A DNA stretch of 64,000 nt from Phycomyces blakesleeanus NRRL 1555(-). Taxonomy: Eukaryota; Mucoromycota; Mucoromycetes; Mucorales; Phycomycetaceae. Below are positions 41,453-53,261 of the stretch, one piece after another; positions within the stretch are counted from its first letter, which is position 1; each line of letters opens with the position of its first letter. The translations under genes and the position numbers were made by a program. Below the pieces are notes generated by a model, which made no database searches, had not been told where the DNA came from, and was given only the letters and a program-made list of their open reading frames with translations. The stretch spans positions 1,178,001-1,242,000 of the forward strand of contig NW_017265144.1 in NCBI RefSeq assembly GCF_001638985.1. The letters are read 5' to 3'.

Positions 41453-43825
41453 GACTTATGTAAAAAATATATATAAAATGAGATGAAATGAAATGAAGTG
41501 AAATGAAATAAGAAAAATGATCAAAAAAAAGAAAGAAGAAGTATACGGAAGAAAGGAAAGCAAGGAGTAAAAAAAAAAAAAGAGTGAAATAGAAATAAAA
41601 AAAAAAAAAAAAAAAAAAAAAAGTCAAATCAAGTCAAATGGAAATAAAGTAAACAAATATATCCTTTTCTTTTTTTATTTTTTTGCATGAATGACCTAGA
41701 TGTTCTTGCACTTTCGCGCACATTCCACGTAGTCACAGCAGCATACCATTTATGTAAAATATCTTGGGAGTAGTACAAACTACACCAAAAATATTTATTT
41801 ATATGTGTGTGTATGGTAGTCTATTAAGAATATCAAATAATGATATTTCATGTATTAGTAATTTTTTTTTTTTTATATTTTTGCATTGTATGGCTTGTGA
41901 GTGGATCCGAACCATTCTTCTGTCCGATTATTCCGGCTCTTGTGTGACTATTCTTTTTATTGAACCATTTTGAAACAATAATATTTTCATGATTATTGTA
42001 ATACAAAAATTGAAGGCTATGAAAACTTTATTTTATCAAGTCAATTGAATTGAATTGAGATGTATTTATTTGCCTTAAAGTCTTGGCCTTGATAGATTTG
42101 GTTTATACGAGATAAATAAATAATTAGGTTAGAATAGGATCCCAGAAAACCAGGATTCGGATTTTATTAAAAAGAAGAAATAGGAACACACAGCTTTTTA
42201 ATTTTTTTTAATTTTTTTAATTGAATTGAATATGAATTATATCGAATGTTTTTTTTTTTTTTTTTTTTTGTGCTGTCAAAATATAAATATTTTATATATT
42301 TTATATACATTTTGCTTTTAACAAGATACACTTTTTAATTATATTTTAATTTTAATACTAATTTTAATATTTATATATAAAATAAAGAGAGTTAAATCGT
42401 AGTATGAATCCTTGGATCAAGTATCTTTTTTTTTTTTATTATTATTATTATTAAACGGAGTAGAAAAAAAGAAGAAGAAGATCAACCGGGATTGATAAAT
42501 GACATCTGTTTTTTTTTTGGTTTTCTGTTAAAAAAAAAATGTTTAATTTTTATTTTCTATTTTATATATAATAATAATAGTATAAATATAGATACATTTT
42601 AATAATGACAATTGACTGTAAATAGCTGTAAATAGCTGTAAATGGCTATAAATGGCTGTAGTTGGTAAAATAATTCATACAAAAAATAAAAGAAAAGAAA
42701 GATCTACATGATATCGTATTAAAGAAATCAAAGAATCTTGATGGATAAACATTTTCTTTTTAGCGTCAAACTCAAAAATAGATTTTAATTATTTTCTGTT
42801 AAAAAAATAAATAAATGGTTAGAGAGAATTGAGTTGAATCTTAATGAGAATATTGTCCATGTCAGTATGATTTTTTTTTCTTATATAAAATTATTGTTTT
42901 GTAACAAGGCTGCCCAGTGTAGTTTGATCCAAATTAAAGAAGAATATTATATATATATATATATAAAATCACATGCACCTATCAAAACATTCCCTATTTT
43001 GAAACTGCATTCCATTACTATAGCAACGTTTTTTTTTTATTTGATTTGATTATGTACAAGGTAAGTAAGAATGAAATACACATTTTATAAAAATATATAG
43101 AAAGGGATCCAATAAAATAACAAAAAACCCCCCTTTAACATCTCCTCTTCTCTATTTGTCTATTTGTTTGTTTGTTTGTTTGTTTGGTTATTGGATTTCC
43201 TTCTCCATTTCAGTGTTATATAAACCCCTCTTGACAAACCCACAAGGTCCATTACATACATAAATACATATACCCAAAAAAAGGTATTCTGTAAGTCACA
43301 AAATATTGTCCTTTATATTATGTATATACATAATATGTATGCAACTGTACTTGTTTCTTATCTTGGTCTTGTCCTTCCGTTCACTGTACACATCTGACAA
43401 ACCTAAATCCATAAGCATGCTATTATTTGTATATATAAGAGATGTACCTACTATGTTTATTTTTTTTGGCTGCTATTGAATCGGAAAATTTTCATTTTTA
43501 TATTTTTTTATTAAGATTTGTTCTGGATAGTACAAAGAAGTACAAGAAATTTAGAATTAAACGCAGGCGAGATATTAAGATAGGGATAGGATAGTACCTT
43601 TTTATTATAGGCTTTAGAAAGCAAAGCAAAAGAAAAAAAGACATAGGATTAGATAGTAAAATTATTATTATTATTATTATTATTATAAACAAAAAAGCAA
43701 TATTAGGCTTGTTATATACAAAGTAAGGCGTAGAGAGATAGAGAGAATTTACAATAGATACAATAGATACAATATTTTTAACAAAAAAGAATATACAAGA
43801 ATATTTCTTTCTTTTTTTTTCTCTT
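41453..43825. other. 2.4 kb AT-rich region upstream of SSE1
   Basis: Apart from the heat shock element it holds poly-A/T runs, a 10-bp tandem repeat (42615-42661, TGTAAATAGC-type, five units), TTTG repeats (43160-43184) and TA repeats. No gene is supported. Confidence 0.6.
41702..41726 (-). promoter_or_regulatory. step-type heat shock element upstream of SSE1
   Basis: Three TTC triplets start at 41703, 41713 and 41723, exactly 10 bp apart, each in the nTTCn context (gTTCt, tTTCg, aTTCc). That is the step-type Hsf1 site described in yeast. It lies 250-275 bp before the SSE1 ATG on the promoter side. HSP110 genes are known Hsf1 targets. Confidence 0.6.
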
Positions 43826-44200
43826 TTAAAAGAGGTTTTTTGAAGAAGGATTCGATGACCGGGACTTGTTTGATCGATACTTCTTGGGACCAATGGTGGT
43901 CAGGAAACGTTTGAATTTAATGATAGGATTAGAATGGTGGTCTTCGCTGGAGGAAAGGTCTGTATCGGACTGATTTGAATTTCGATTAGATGGGCGAGAG
44001 GATGATGAGTTTGATGAGGACGAGAAGGCTGAGCCAGAAGAGGTGTGGGTCAATGACGGAGGCTTTCCGATAGAGTCAAAGGAGCCCATTCGCGAAGGCT
44101 GGTGATCTTCAGGATGAGAGGCATTTGTTGTAGATGGTGAGAGATCGGTCCATTGGGCAGGAACATCAAAGTGTTCAGTGAAGCGAGATTTGTAGGCCAT
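43826..44200 (-). CDS. small Ser-rich basic-tailed protein, unrecognised
   Basis: A single exon encodes 124 residues. It starts MAYKSRFTEHFDVPAQWTDL and continues through a Ser/Asn-rich middle (SSSSNSSSSRPSNRNSNQS) to a basic end (FKRFLTTIGPKKYRSNKSRS). Composition is like a disordered regulatory protein, and there are many potential phosphorylation sites. There is no membrane segment or known domain. The GC-richer, C-ending codons stand out from the surrounding AT-rich spacer and support real coding. Flanks are long spacers on both sides. I do not recognise a family. Confidence 0.6.
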   Translation of the reverse strand: MAYKSRFTEHFDVPAQWTDLSPSTTNASHPEDHQPSRMGSFDSIGKPPSLTHTSSGSAFSSSSNSSSSRPSNRNSNQSDTDLSSSEDHHSNPIIKFKRFLTTIGPKKYRSNKSRSSNPSSKNLF

Positions 44201-46597
44201 TGTGACGAAGTAGATAAAAAGTAAAAGTAAAAGAAGAAGAAGATATAAGCATTGTCAGCAAATGGCGTGAGTTTTTATAGTTTATAGAGTTTTCTTTTTT
44301 ATTTTTTTTTTTGGTAATGCCAGAAAGCTTGTTGTGTCCTGAGACGTATCCAATCTGGGATAGAGGACCTTGATCCTCCCAGAAGTTCAAGCCTCAGTAA
44401 CTCCGAAAATAATATTTATATATATTTATTTTTTAAAGTAAAATTCATGTCTGTCCTACTGCACCCACGTCAACGTCGGTCTACAGATTGGTGGTTACAC
44501 TCTTCAAGTTCTAGACTCTTATTTATTTATTTTTTTTCAATCACCCCTTTTCTCCCTCTAACCCTCTTCTTCTATATACACACACACAAATACAAAATAT
44601 ATAATGAAATTTAAGGTTGTCTTGTACACTATTTTATTCAAAACATTATTTGCACAGATTCCGAATTCAGAGCCATGGATTTTCAAAAATAAAATTAATA
44701 TTATTATTATTATTATTGTTATTGCATAGTACATCTTTTATGATTATTTGTTCAATAGATAACCATTGCTTACAAGTGCAATAGTAATAGTAATGGCAAA
44801 GTCAATAGATATGGAAGGTGATCACAATTTAACCCCCAAACCTACTTTGCATGGTCAGTTGAGAGAAAGATAAGAATTTATTACTATCATTGGATCAAAC
44901 ATTGTTTGCTGGATTCATTTGTTATGTTTTATATATAAAAATAAAATGAATAAAAATGCATGATGAGCACAGTTACTATAGTTTGTGTTAAAGCCCTCTT
45001 TATAACAAAACACATAAATACACACCCCACGTCTGTTATGCTAGTACGATTATCTTTCAAATTGTCGATCTCAAAAAAAAATAAAAAGATATTATTGGTC
45101 AAAGGAGAATACACTCTTTATTTTGTTTTGAAAACATTTTTTTTTTTTTAAAAAAAAAGCTTGAAATTAAAAACAAATAAAACTCAGATTAAACGATAGG
45201 TATCCAAAATAAAGAAAAGGTAGGCTGAGTTTATATTTATTTCGACATTTTTACTAAACTGCATTGCAAAACACGTAAGAAATGTTAAAAATAAACAAGC
45301 GGTAAGGAATGCTTAAACTTGGCTGCGGTCAATGAATATTTCACATTGTGGCTTTAGTGAGTCTGTATCTGGTATCATGGTTTCTATATTCATATCAATT
45401 CTTTTTTTAGTTTCTGGTTTTATATTTTTGGGTATCAAGCTTTCCCTCACGTTTTATACGCTTTTTTTCCTTTTCTTTTTTATTATTGCTATTTCACTCA
45501 AGATATTTTACGTAAAAAAACTAGAAATATGTGATATATGTATCCTTTTAGTTTATCACATAAAAAGATGGCTCTTTAATCAAAGTCACGACTGCTTGTT
45601 TTTCCAAAGAAAAAAAAATGTTCGGACTTTTAACCCCACCAAAAATCATAAGAAAAAATAAGAAATCCACGTTTGATTCGTGTTACAATGAGAGAATTAT
45701 AATACTCTATTTATTTATATATAGAATAGATTCGCGTATATGAAAATTGTATATATATATATATCTAATTATATGATTATGCCTTTTTGCTTTTTGCCTT
45801 GTAATTCATGTGGGTTAAAATGGGACTCAGAATGTCTAATTCAAAATTTTGAATTGGAGAATGTCCCTTTTCTTCTTCTTCTTTTAATAACAAACGAACA
45901 AGCAAATGTTTCTATATGATGGAATTCATTCATGAATACGGTTTATCTGCTTAGCTTATATATACATATATACATTCTACTCATATTAATCCAAAATATG
46001 TCCAATTGAAATCCTCATGATTGAATCGAATTGTAATGAATTTCATTGTAATGAATTGTAATTTAGATATAAAGGATCAGAATGCTGTATCTATAATATA
46101 CATTAAACAGAATATTTCAATATGGTATCATATTATCCTATCTCTCCCTTTTTGATAATAAGTTTTATTCGCATAAAGTAAGAGAAAAACGTGTCAAACT
46201 GTTGAGATCGAATTTACACCTAAACTTGGTTAAACGCATTTGAGTTTAGTGTCTTTTTTGTATGGGTCCCAATGGCTACCATGGCCAAGGAACACGCAGA
46301 CGCACAAAGACAAAGAACAGAAACAGTTGTTTATATATAGAATATTTTTATTATTATATATAAAAATAAATACTCTTTTTTTTTTTTTTTTTTGCTGTGA
46401 CTGTAATTTAATCTATGTTCCTGAATTGGAATATTCACATATATAAATAAATATATATATTCTTTTTTTTGTACTTTAAAATTTTATTTATTTATTTTTT
46501 ATTATTTTCTTGTCAAGAAAAAAAATAATAATAATTCAAAAATCACATATAATTTATATACACACATATATATATATATATATTGCTTTCATCTACA
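44201..46597. other. 2.4 kb spacer
   Basis: AT-rich, with TA and homopolymer tracts, many short T-rich open stretches (for example 45332-45661) and no recognisable protein or RNA. The guanylate kinase promoter is at the right end. Confidence 0.6.
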
Positions 46598-47333
46598 ATG
46601 CAGACTGCCGCAAAGATCTTTGTCATTTCAGGTCCTTCTGGATCTGGTAAATCAACCTTGCTCAAGCGCCTTTTCAATGATTATCCTGACACCTTTGGCT
46701 TCAGCGTATCACGTAAGAATAAATACGATATTGTTGTTGATGACCATCAATCAATCAATCAATCAATCATCATTCATCATTCTAAATCAAAAAAAAATAT
46801 TTCTAGATACCACTCGCAAGCCCCGTCCTGGAGAGGTCAATGGCAAGGACTATCACTTTGTAGAAAAGGCCAATATGGAGGAAGAGGTATCTCAGGGAAA
46901 GTTTATCGAGAGCGCCACCTTTTCTGGAAATATGTATGGTAAAGTTTAAAAAAGAAAGGATCAAATATACGGGGAGAACATATATACTTATATGTAAATT
47001 ATATCAGGTACTTCTATCAAGTCAGTTGAGGATGTTGTAGCCACTGGAAAGGTCTGCATGCTCGATATTGATATGCAGGGTGTCCAGTCTGTCAAGAAGA
47101 CCAACCTCAACCCTCGTTACATCTTTGTCCAGCCTCCCAGCATGGAGATCCTCGAGCAGCGTCTCCGTAGTCGTGGAACCGAAAAGGAGGATGCCATTCA
47201 GGCACGTTTGGCTGCATCCAAGCAAGAGCTTGAATATGCATCACAAAAGGGTGCCTATGACAATGTCATTATCAACGACGATCTTACAAGTGCCTACCAA
47301 GCATTGGTCAATGCTATCTTTACCAAGGCTTAA
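46598..47333 (+). CDS. GUK1: guanylate kinase
   Basis: Exons 46598-46712, 46807-46938 and 47008-47333 give 190 residues, the normal size. The P-loop is in [20 protein letters not shown]; the GMP-binding part reads [20 protein letters not shown] with [15 protein letters not shown]; the central strand is [16 protein letters not shown]; the lid/adenine region has [20 protein letters not shown]; the end is [19 protein letters not shown]. It phosphorylates GMP to GDP with ATP in the cytosol. The start at 46598 (MQTAAK) is preferred over an upstream out-of-consensus alternative since it gives the usual short N-terminus. The intron-exon junctions are in phase. Confidence 0.97.
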
Positions 47334-50300
47334 ATTAGATTAGATAATTTTTCTTTACTTGCTTTTTTTTTTCCTGTCAATCTTGATTTGATTTGATTTA
47401 TCTATTACAATACTATATACACACTCACTCACTCACTCACACACAGTCAATTCATATTTACTCCATTTCTCTTTAACTCGATTTTATCACACCACACTAG
47501 ACGGCTTCATTTCATTTTTTAATATATATTTTTTTATATTTTCTTTCTATTCTTCTTATTCTTGCATACATATATGATATATATATATATATATATGATT
47601 AAAGCAAAAAAAAAAAAAATCATCAAAATCATAATCAAAATGCAAAGTGTATATTGTCTGTAATATTCATTCATTCATTTACTGATCTGAGGGACCTTTT
47701 TCTTTTCTTTTCTTTTCTTACTAGATTAACTTGTACAAGTGACTGGTTTGAGTGACTGACTGGAATTGTCAATCCATCAAAAGCTTTGTCTTGTACTGTA
47801 TTCTTATACTTGTTTCTTCTTTAGTTTATTTGTGACCCTTGTACCTGTCCTTCTTCTCAACGGAACACAAACCAAGAAAGATAAGATTTTAAAATAAGAA
47901 AAGGTTAAACCACCAGAAACACATTAACATTATAGAGTATAAAAAATATATAAAATCGAATAAAATCAGCCCATTTCTTGTTTAACAAAAAAGAAAGAAA
48001 AGAAATGGTCTCACAGATCACACAAGACTCATGCTTTTATAAGAAATAATATTAGTTTGATCTATCAAGTTTTGCATTCATTTTCTTCTTGGAGTCCAAA
48101 AGGCTTGAATAAGAAAAGGTGCCTATAAAAAAATATATCATCATTTGATGACCACGCCTGTTCCTGACCATTCATTCACAACCCAATCTTCAGTCTGATC
48201 CCAATTCTAAGCCTAAGTCTAAGTCTAAGTCTAAGTCTAAGCCTATGTACTCAACATAAACCTGAAAACATTTTGGTTTATTTTAGATGCAATTCCTGTA
48301 CAATAATAAGAGTATACTGATAGTTTTCTTCTTATTTATCTGCACCTATACATCTGCAAAAAAAAATGTAGATGGTTTAGAGATAGTAACCAAGAGTAAG
48401 TTGTAGGTAAACTATTCTTGACCAAACAAAGCAAAAAATCAAGAAAAGAAAAAACCCCACAAAATAAGTTATTTTTAGAATGTGCCAATAGAAAACGGTT
48501 CTGCAACATATGTACATACATTTTTGTGCCACTCAAAAACAATAATAAAAATAACACACTACTGTTGCTTATTCTTATTTGTTCATAAACAAGTGCCATA
48601 ATTGGACATTAAATAATCTATGAATGGAATGAGACATGGTTTTGTGATCGTTAATTCGTTATTATCGTTATGGTAAAGAAACGGTGTACCTTGATTGGTG
48701 AACTGGTTCCTTTCTTTTATTCCAATAAGATTTGGCAGCCTAGAATGATATGGAATGAGATCACAAAACAAAACAAGACCTGACCAGACAGGGCATGACA
48801 TTACATGACATGACATTACATGACATTACATGCTAATAGAAAAAAAAAAACAATACAAAAAAAAAAGATTGGACCCTTCTGCAATCGTTACTGTGTCAAG
48901 AAAAAATAATAATAATAATAAATCATAGATAGATAAATACATGCATGCATATATGATCAGAACCGACCACTCATCCAGAATGTATAGAAACTTGTGCGTC
49001 TAGGCCTCTCTGTTTCTTTTCTTCTTTACAAAACATATCATCCAAGAATAATAGCCTTAATGACAATACAAATGATAATAAACCCTGCAGATCATTATGA
49101 AACTATATTTTTGGAAAATAAAGGTAATGAATAATTTGATCTTATTTAAAGAGGTTTAAAGAGGCTGTTTAACAACGAAACAGATAGACCAACTTTCTTT
49201 CTTTATATTCATGTCAGGTAAGATCTTGAACTCATTTATCTGAACCGAATTCTAGGAGGTCAAGATGCGTACAAAGGTAAGGGACAGGGTAAAGAGGGGA
49301 TAGGATCTAATATATGTATACACATATGTTGATATACATTTATCGTAAATTACTCGAGTACATTTAAATCAGGAGGATCTGTCTTTGTTGTTGAAAGAAA
49401 AAAAGGGTCGAGATTTGACAATCTATATATCTCTCTATCTGTAGTACTATCCTATTTCTTTGGTCATAGTGCAGAGGATTTACAAATATAATATAAAAAA
49501 AGAAACTCCTTCCAAGGGTTTGTCTGTCTATTATTATTCTTATATCGCAATATTTAGCCCTGTCTAACAAAATAAAGCCCAGAAGAAGAAGCTTGGATTT
49601 ATGTGATAGGTAAGCCAGAAAGTAAGACTTTATCAGATCTTTTGTTACGATGACACATTCGATATATCTCAAAGATCTATATATTTTATCTTATTTTATT
49701 TTATATAAATCAAACCTCAAACTCCGTCTTTTCTTTCATTGTTTTCTTGTCTTGGCTTTAAACTTAAACACATTTGCGCATCTGCACACTTGCACACTTG
49801 CACTTTTTATAATAACCTTACTGCCATTGACTATGCAAAATTCAAGCAATAAATATGTGTATTTCTTTTTGTAGATTTATTATAATAGTCTATAAGCTAT
49901 ATATTTCTCTTTGGCTTTGACTACCATTACCAATACTTCATTAAAGACCATATAAAATAAAGCAAGGCAATGAATGGTAATCTAAAGATTAATATCTGTA
50001 TTCACATATAAATGTCAATAAATGCACCATAAAACATATACACTACATAAACCATACGCCTAATTTAGCGTATATACACTGTAGATAAAGAGAAGAAGAA
50101 GAAAAAAAGATGGGATTATATGACTTTAAGGTTTTAGGCTTGAATTTATTAGTATTATTGTCTATAGTACAGATAAATAGATAGGTAGATAAAAATCACC
50201 AAAGCTTTATAATCTTCATCATCTTGTCCTTTCATTCATTATTGGCAATCAGATGTCCCGAAAAGCGTATTTTATTATCAAACAGGGAATTTAGATATTA

Positions 50301-51457
50301 TAAATAAATTATACAGGTGAATGTAGATGATTAGTATTGTATACACTACATCTATTGTACACTATAAAAATAATAATAATATGTCTTTATCCTTATGTCG
50401 AGGAAGAATACCTAAAGAAGATATTGATTGAATATGAATATGAATATTATATAATAAGGATAGGAAAGAAGAGAAATAGAGTCTGATTTTAGCGGGGTAT
50501 TGAAGTTACACTCCATTATCGATGAAACAATAAAATAAATAATAAAATACAGTACAGTATTGTACTACCTAATACTAAATAAGGTCACACTGATACACAA
50601 GTTGGACCTGGCACTCGTCTTCTTTCAAGATCAGGTAGGACGGCATAAAACGCCTCTTGAAAGGCTCAATGTCCATGTCCATTTTTCCAAACCCCTAAAG
50701 CCAACCACAACCACAAATCACCACCAGAGTCATATTTTTGTTTTTGCTTTTGCTTTTGGTTTATTCTTATGAGATTTACCAAGCCTTATAATAATGCATT
50801 GGTATCTCAATTGAGTCAAAATTAATATATTTAAAGTGAATGCTTTAAAAAAAAAACAAAAACTACTGGAGTTACTCTAAGAACATTGACTAATATGTAG
50901 AAATCTCGGTCAATTTCATATATTCTGTCTTATTTACTCTCTTTCTATCATGTATTATATACATATAATGCTGTTTTATTCTCTTTTTCAATAATAATAA
51001 AAAAAGACATAAAGCACCCTATAGTTTCTCATAGCCATAAACATTTTGCCAGCACACACACACACACACACACACAAAGAATATCAGCCAAAAGACATGT
51101 TGTAATACGACTACTGCAAAGCTTAAACAAGAATTTCTTTCAGTATTCTGATTGATTAGCCTGATTCATCCAAGGTAATATCTATGAATATTTTTATTAT
51201 AGTATAATTCTATATATAAATCGCATACAAAATATCAGATTGCAACTTTAAAGATTCAATTGTCGTCCCTTTATTATTTTTCAAGCATAACTAATATACT
51301 GCTCGTTCTTTCTCAACAACAACAAAAAACATCAAATACAAGTTACCCAACCAGAAGAAGTAACCATCTCTCACCTGAAATCTTCTACTGAGCACTCAGA
51401 AATATATACACGAACCCCTACTATTAGTACTGGATTTATTGAAGGTCACAAAAATCC
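47334..51457. other. 4.1 kb gene-poor region
   Basis: AT-rich with CTCACTCA (47420-47445), AAGTCT (48215-48240), ACATGACATT (48788-48832) and CA (51053-51076) repeats. I found no exon chain, tRNA or mobile element. A short ATGCGTACAAAG with a GTAAGG donor at 49265 has no matching downstream exon. Confidence 0.55.
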
Positions 51458-52441
51458 ATGTCAAAACGATACAAAAAGAAGAATAAAGACAACAAAGCCA
51501 ATAAGAATCTGTCACAGTCCTGTCAACCCAAAAGTAGCAGCAAGGATTCGACTAGCTTGAACAAGGATAAGACATTGACTATAAGCTGTGATAAAGGCAG
51601 CACCGTGGGTTATATGAATAGTACCATTAAGTCAAACATTATACGAAGAGCTCCTGATAATGTTATCGATTCGCCAACACCATCCCATCAATCACCAGCA
51701 GGTTCTATGGCCACTAAGAAGCCACAACCAATAGATCATAAGCCAGTACTAAAGACAAAACAACTACTCTCAAGTTATGACGACTGCTCGTATAGTTCGC
51801 AGACAGTTTCTCTCGATGAAAAAATGTATAATATGCAATATGAGATCGATAAAAAACATGACGAAGACCAGACTTTACTTTCCGAGTTATATCATGCTTT
51901 AACGTATATCAGGGCTATTGATTTTGAGGAGGAGCACCAAGAATGAGCTCTTGAAAATCATACATCAAAAAGTGGAGAAAAGGGCACAGATTCTGGTACC
52001 TTTATTTGTAGTTCTTTTCTAGAAAAAAAGGAAAAAGATAATACGTCGAATTGTATATATGGTATATTCTCTCGTGTAAGACCAAATTATTTTACTCAAG
52101 ACTTTAATATATGCCTTCAGAATATTTTTATGTTAGAAGATCGTCTCAACAAGGCCAGGTCAATAGTCGTATGTCAGGCCGATAGGAATGCGTCAATTAA
52201 AGAAAAATACAGCCAGACTTATGGTAACTTACGAAAGGTTTCTGACGAAAGATCAGGCCAAATTCCTGAGCACTATATAGAAACCGGACTCCTCGAGATG
52301 ATTTTGAAAAGTACAAAAGATAAAATCACCAAAAAAGAAGCCGAATACAAATCTCTCTTCTCAGAGTTCAAGAATATTTTAAGACAAATTCGGGCCAATG
52401 AAATTGAGGAACAAAACTTCAGGGATAGTCTGGGCGAATAA
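51458..52441 (+). CDS. two-module helical protein with an in-frame TGA
   Basis: A frame of 162 codons starts MSKRYKKKNKDNKANK (a Lys/Asn-rich, nuclear-signal-like leader), continues through a Ser/Pro-rich linker, and ends in a helical module LLSELYHALTYIRAIDFEEE at TGA 51944-51946. The same frame stays open for another 164 codons to TAA at 52441 and ends in a similar module, SLFSEFKNILRQIRANEIEE. Within the second part come NIFMLEDRLNKARSIVV and GLLEMILKSTKDKITKKEAE. An optional intron 51904-52011 (GTATAT...TTTGTAG, 108 nt) would remove the TGA in frame but would also cut the first module. The options are therefore readthrough, alternative splicing, a recent nonsense mutation, or two adjacent genes. 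No family is recognised. Confidence 0.55.
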
Positions 52442-53261
52442 GGTTAGGTTATATATATCTATGTTTCCATGGCTTTATACCTTTTTTTTTTGTTTCAATA
52501 CCCTGCACATAGTCTTATGGTGATTTCTGTTTGGATGATATATATATATATTTAAAAAATAGCCTCCAAAAAATATTTTCGCAGTGTAAATAATACATGT
52601 ATAACTTAGTTCTAGTATCTAAATCAGATGAATAAGGCTACCTATTGATATGTTTATTGGTCAACTACCTATAACGTTAAATATTGAAATATGTGCTTAT
52701 TATACCATAACATGTATCCAATGCCATAACCTTTGAAGTAAATATTAAATGGGATAATATCAAAGTTTTTGCACTTGTTTCAATTTTCACTCGGAATATA
52801 TATTACACACATATATACTTTTTCTTCTGATCATTAAATAATATAACGTGGGATAAAAGGTTAAAGAGTAGAAGGAATATGTCAATTAGAAAATAGATAT
52901 ATCTAGTGTGATAGTCACGATTACGTGAATGTCCATATTAAGAAAGTACAAAAAGCAAAGGGATATCATCAAAGATTGCTTTTCAGTATGCTTTCCAAAC
53001 CAAGGTAAGGTCACCATCCAAAACATGATATGAATTGATATTGAGGGAGGAGATAGAGAGAACTATTGAGAGAAACCGAGGGCATAGAAGACGCGAAGGA
53101 TTGTAGCTGTTGCCCTGAAGCAACGATTTATTGGGCTATCAATTGAGATAAAATACTTGATAAAATACTTAAAAATTATCCAATTTCTTTTCTTTCCTTT
53201 TTTTTTTTCTTAATTTTATTTCTTCAGAATTCACTGTCTGTACTGAAATCACACTCGATCA
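52442..53261. other. spacer before the BRCT gene
   Basis: 820 bp of AT-rich sequence with no supported gene; it should contain the BRC1-like promoter. Confidence 0.6.

Noticed and set aside
45332..45661. 109-codon hydrophobic open frame
   Set aside because: Composition is T-rich low complexity, with no family match, promoter or splice context.
49265..49276. MRTK first exon resembling the start of ribosomal protein eL41
   Set aside because: No downstream exon with the Arg/Lys-rich remainder was found.
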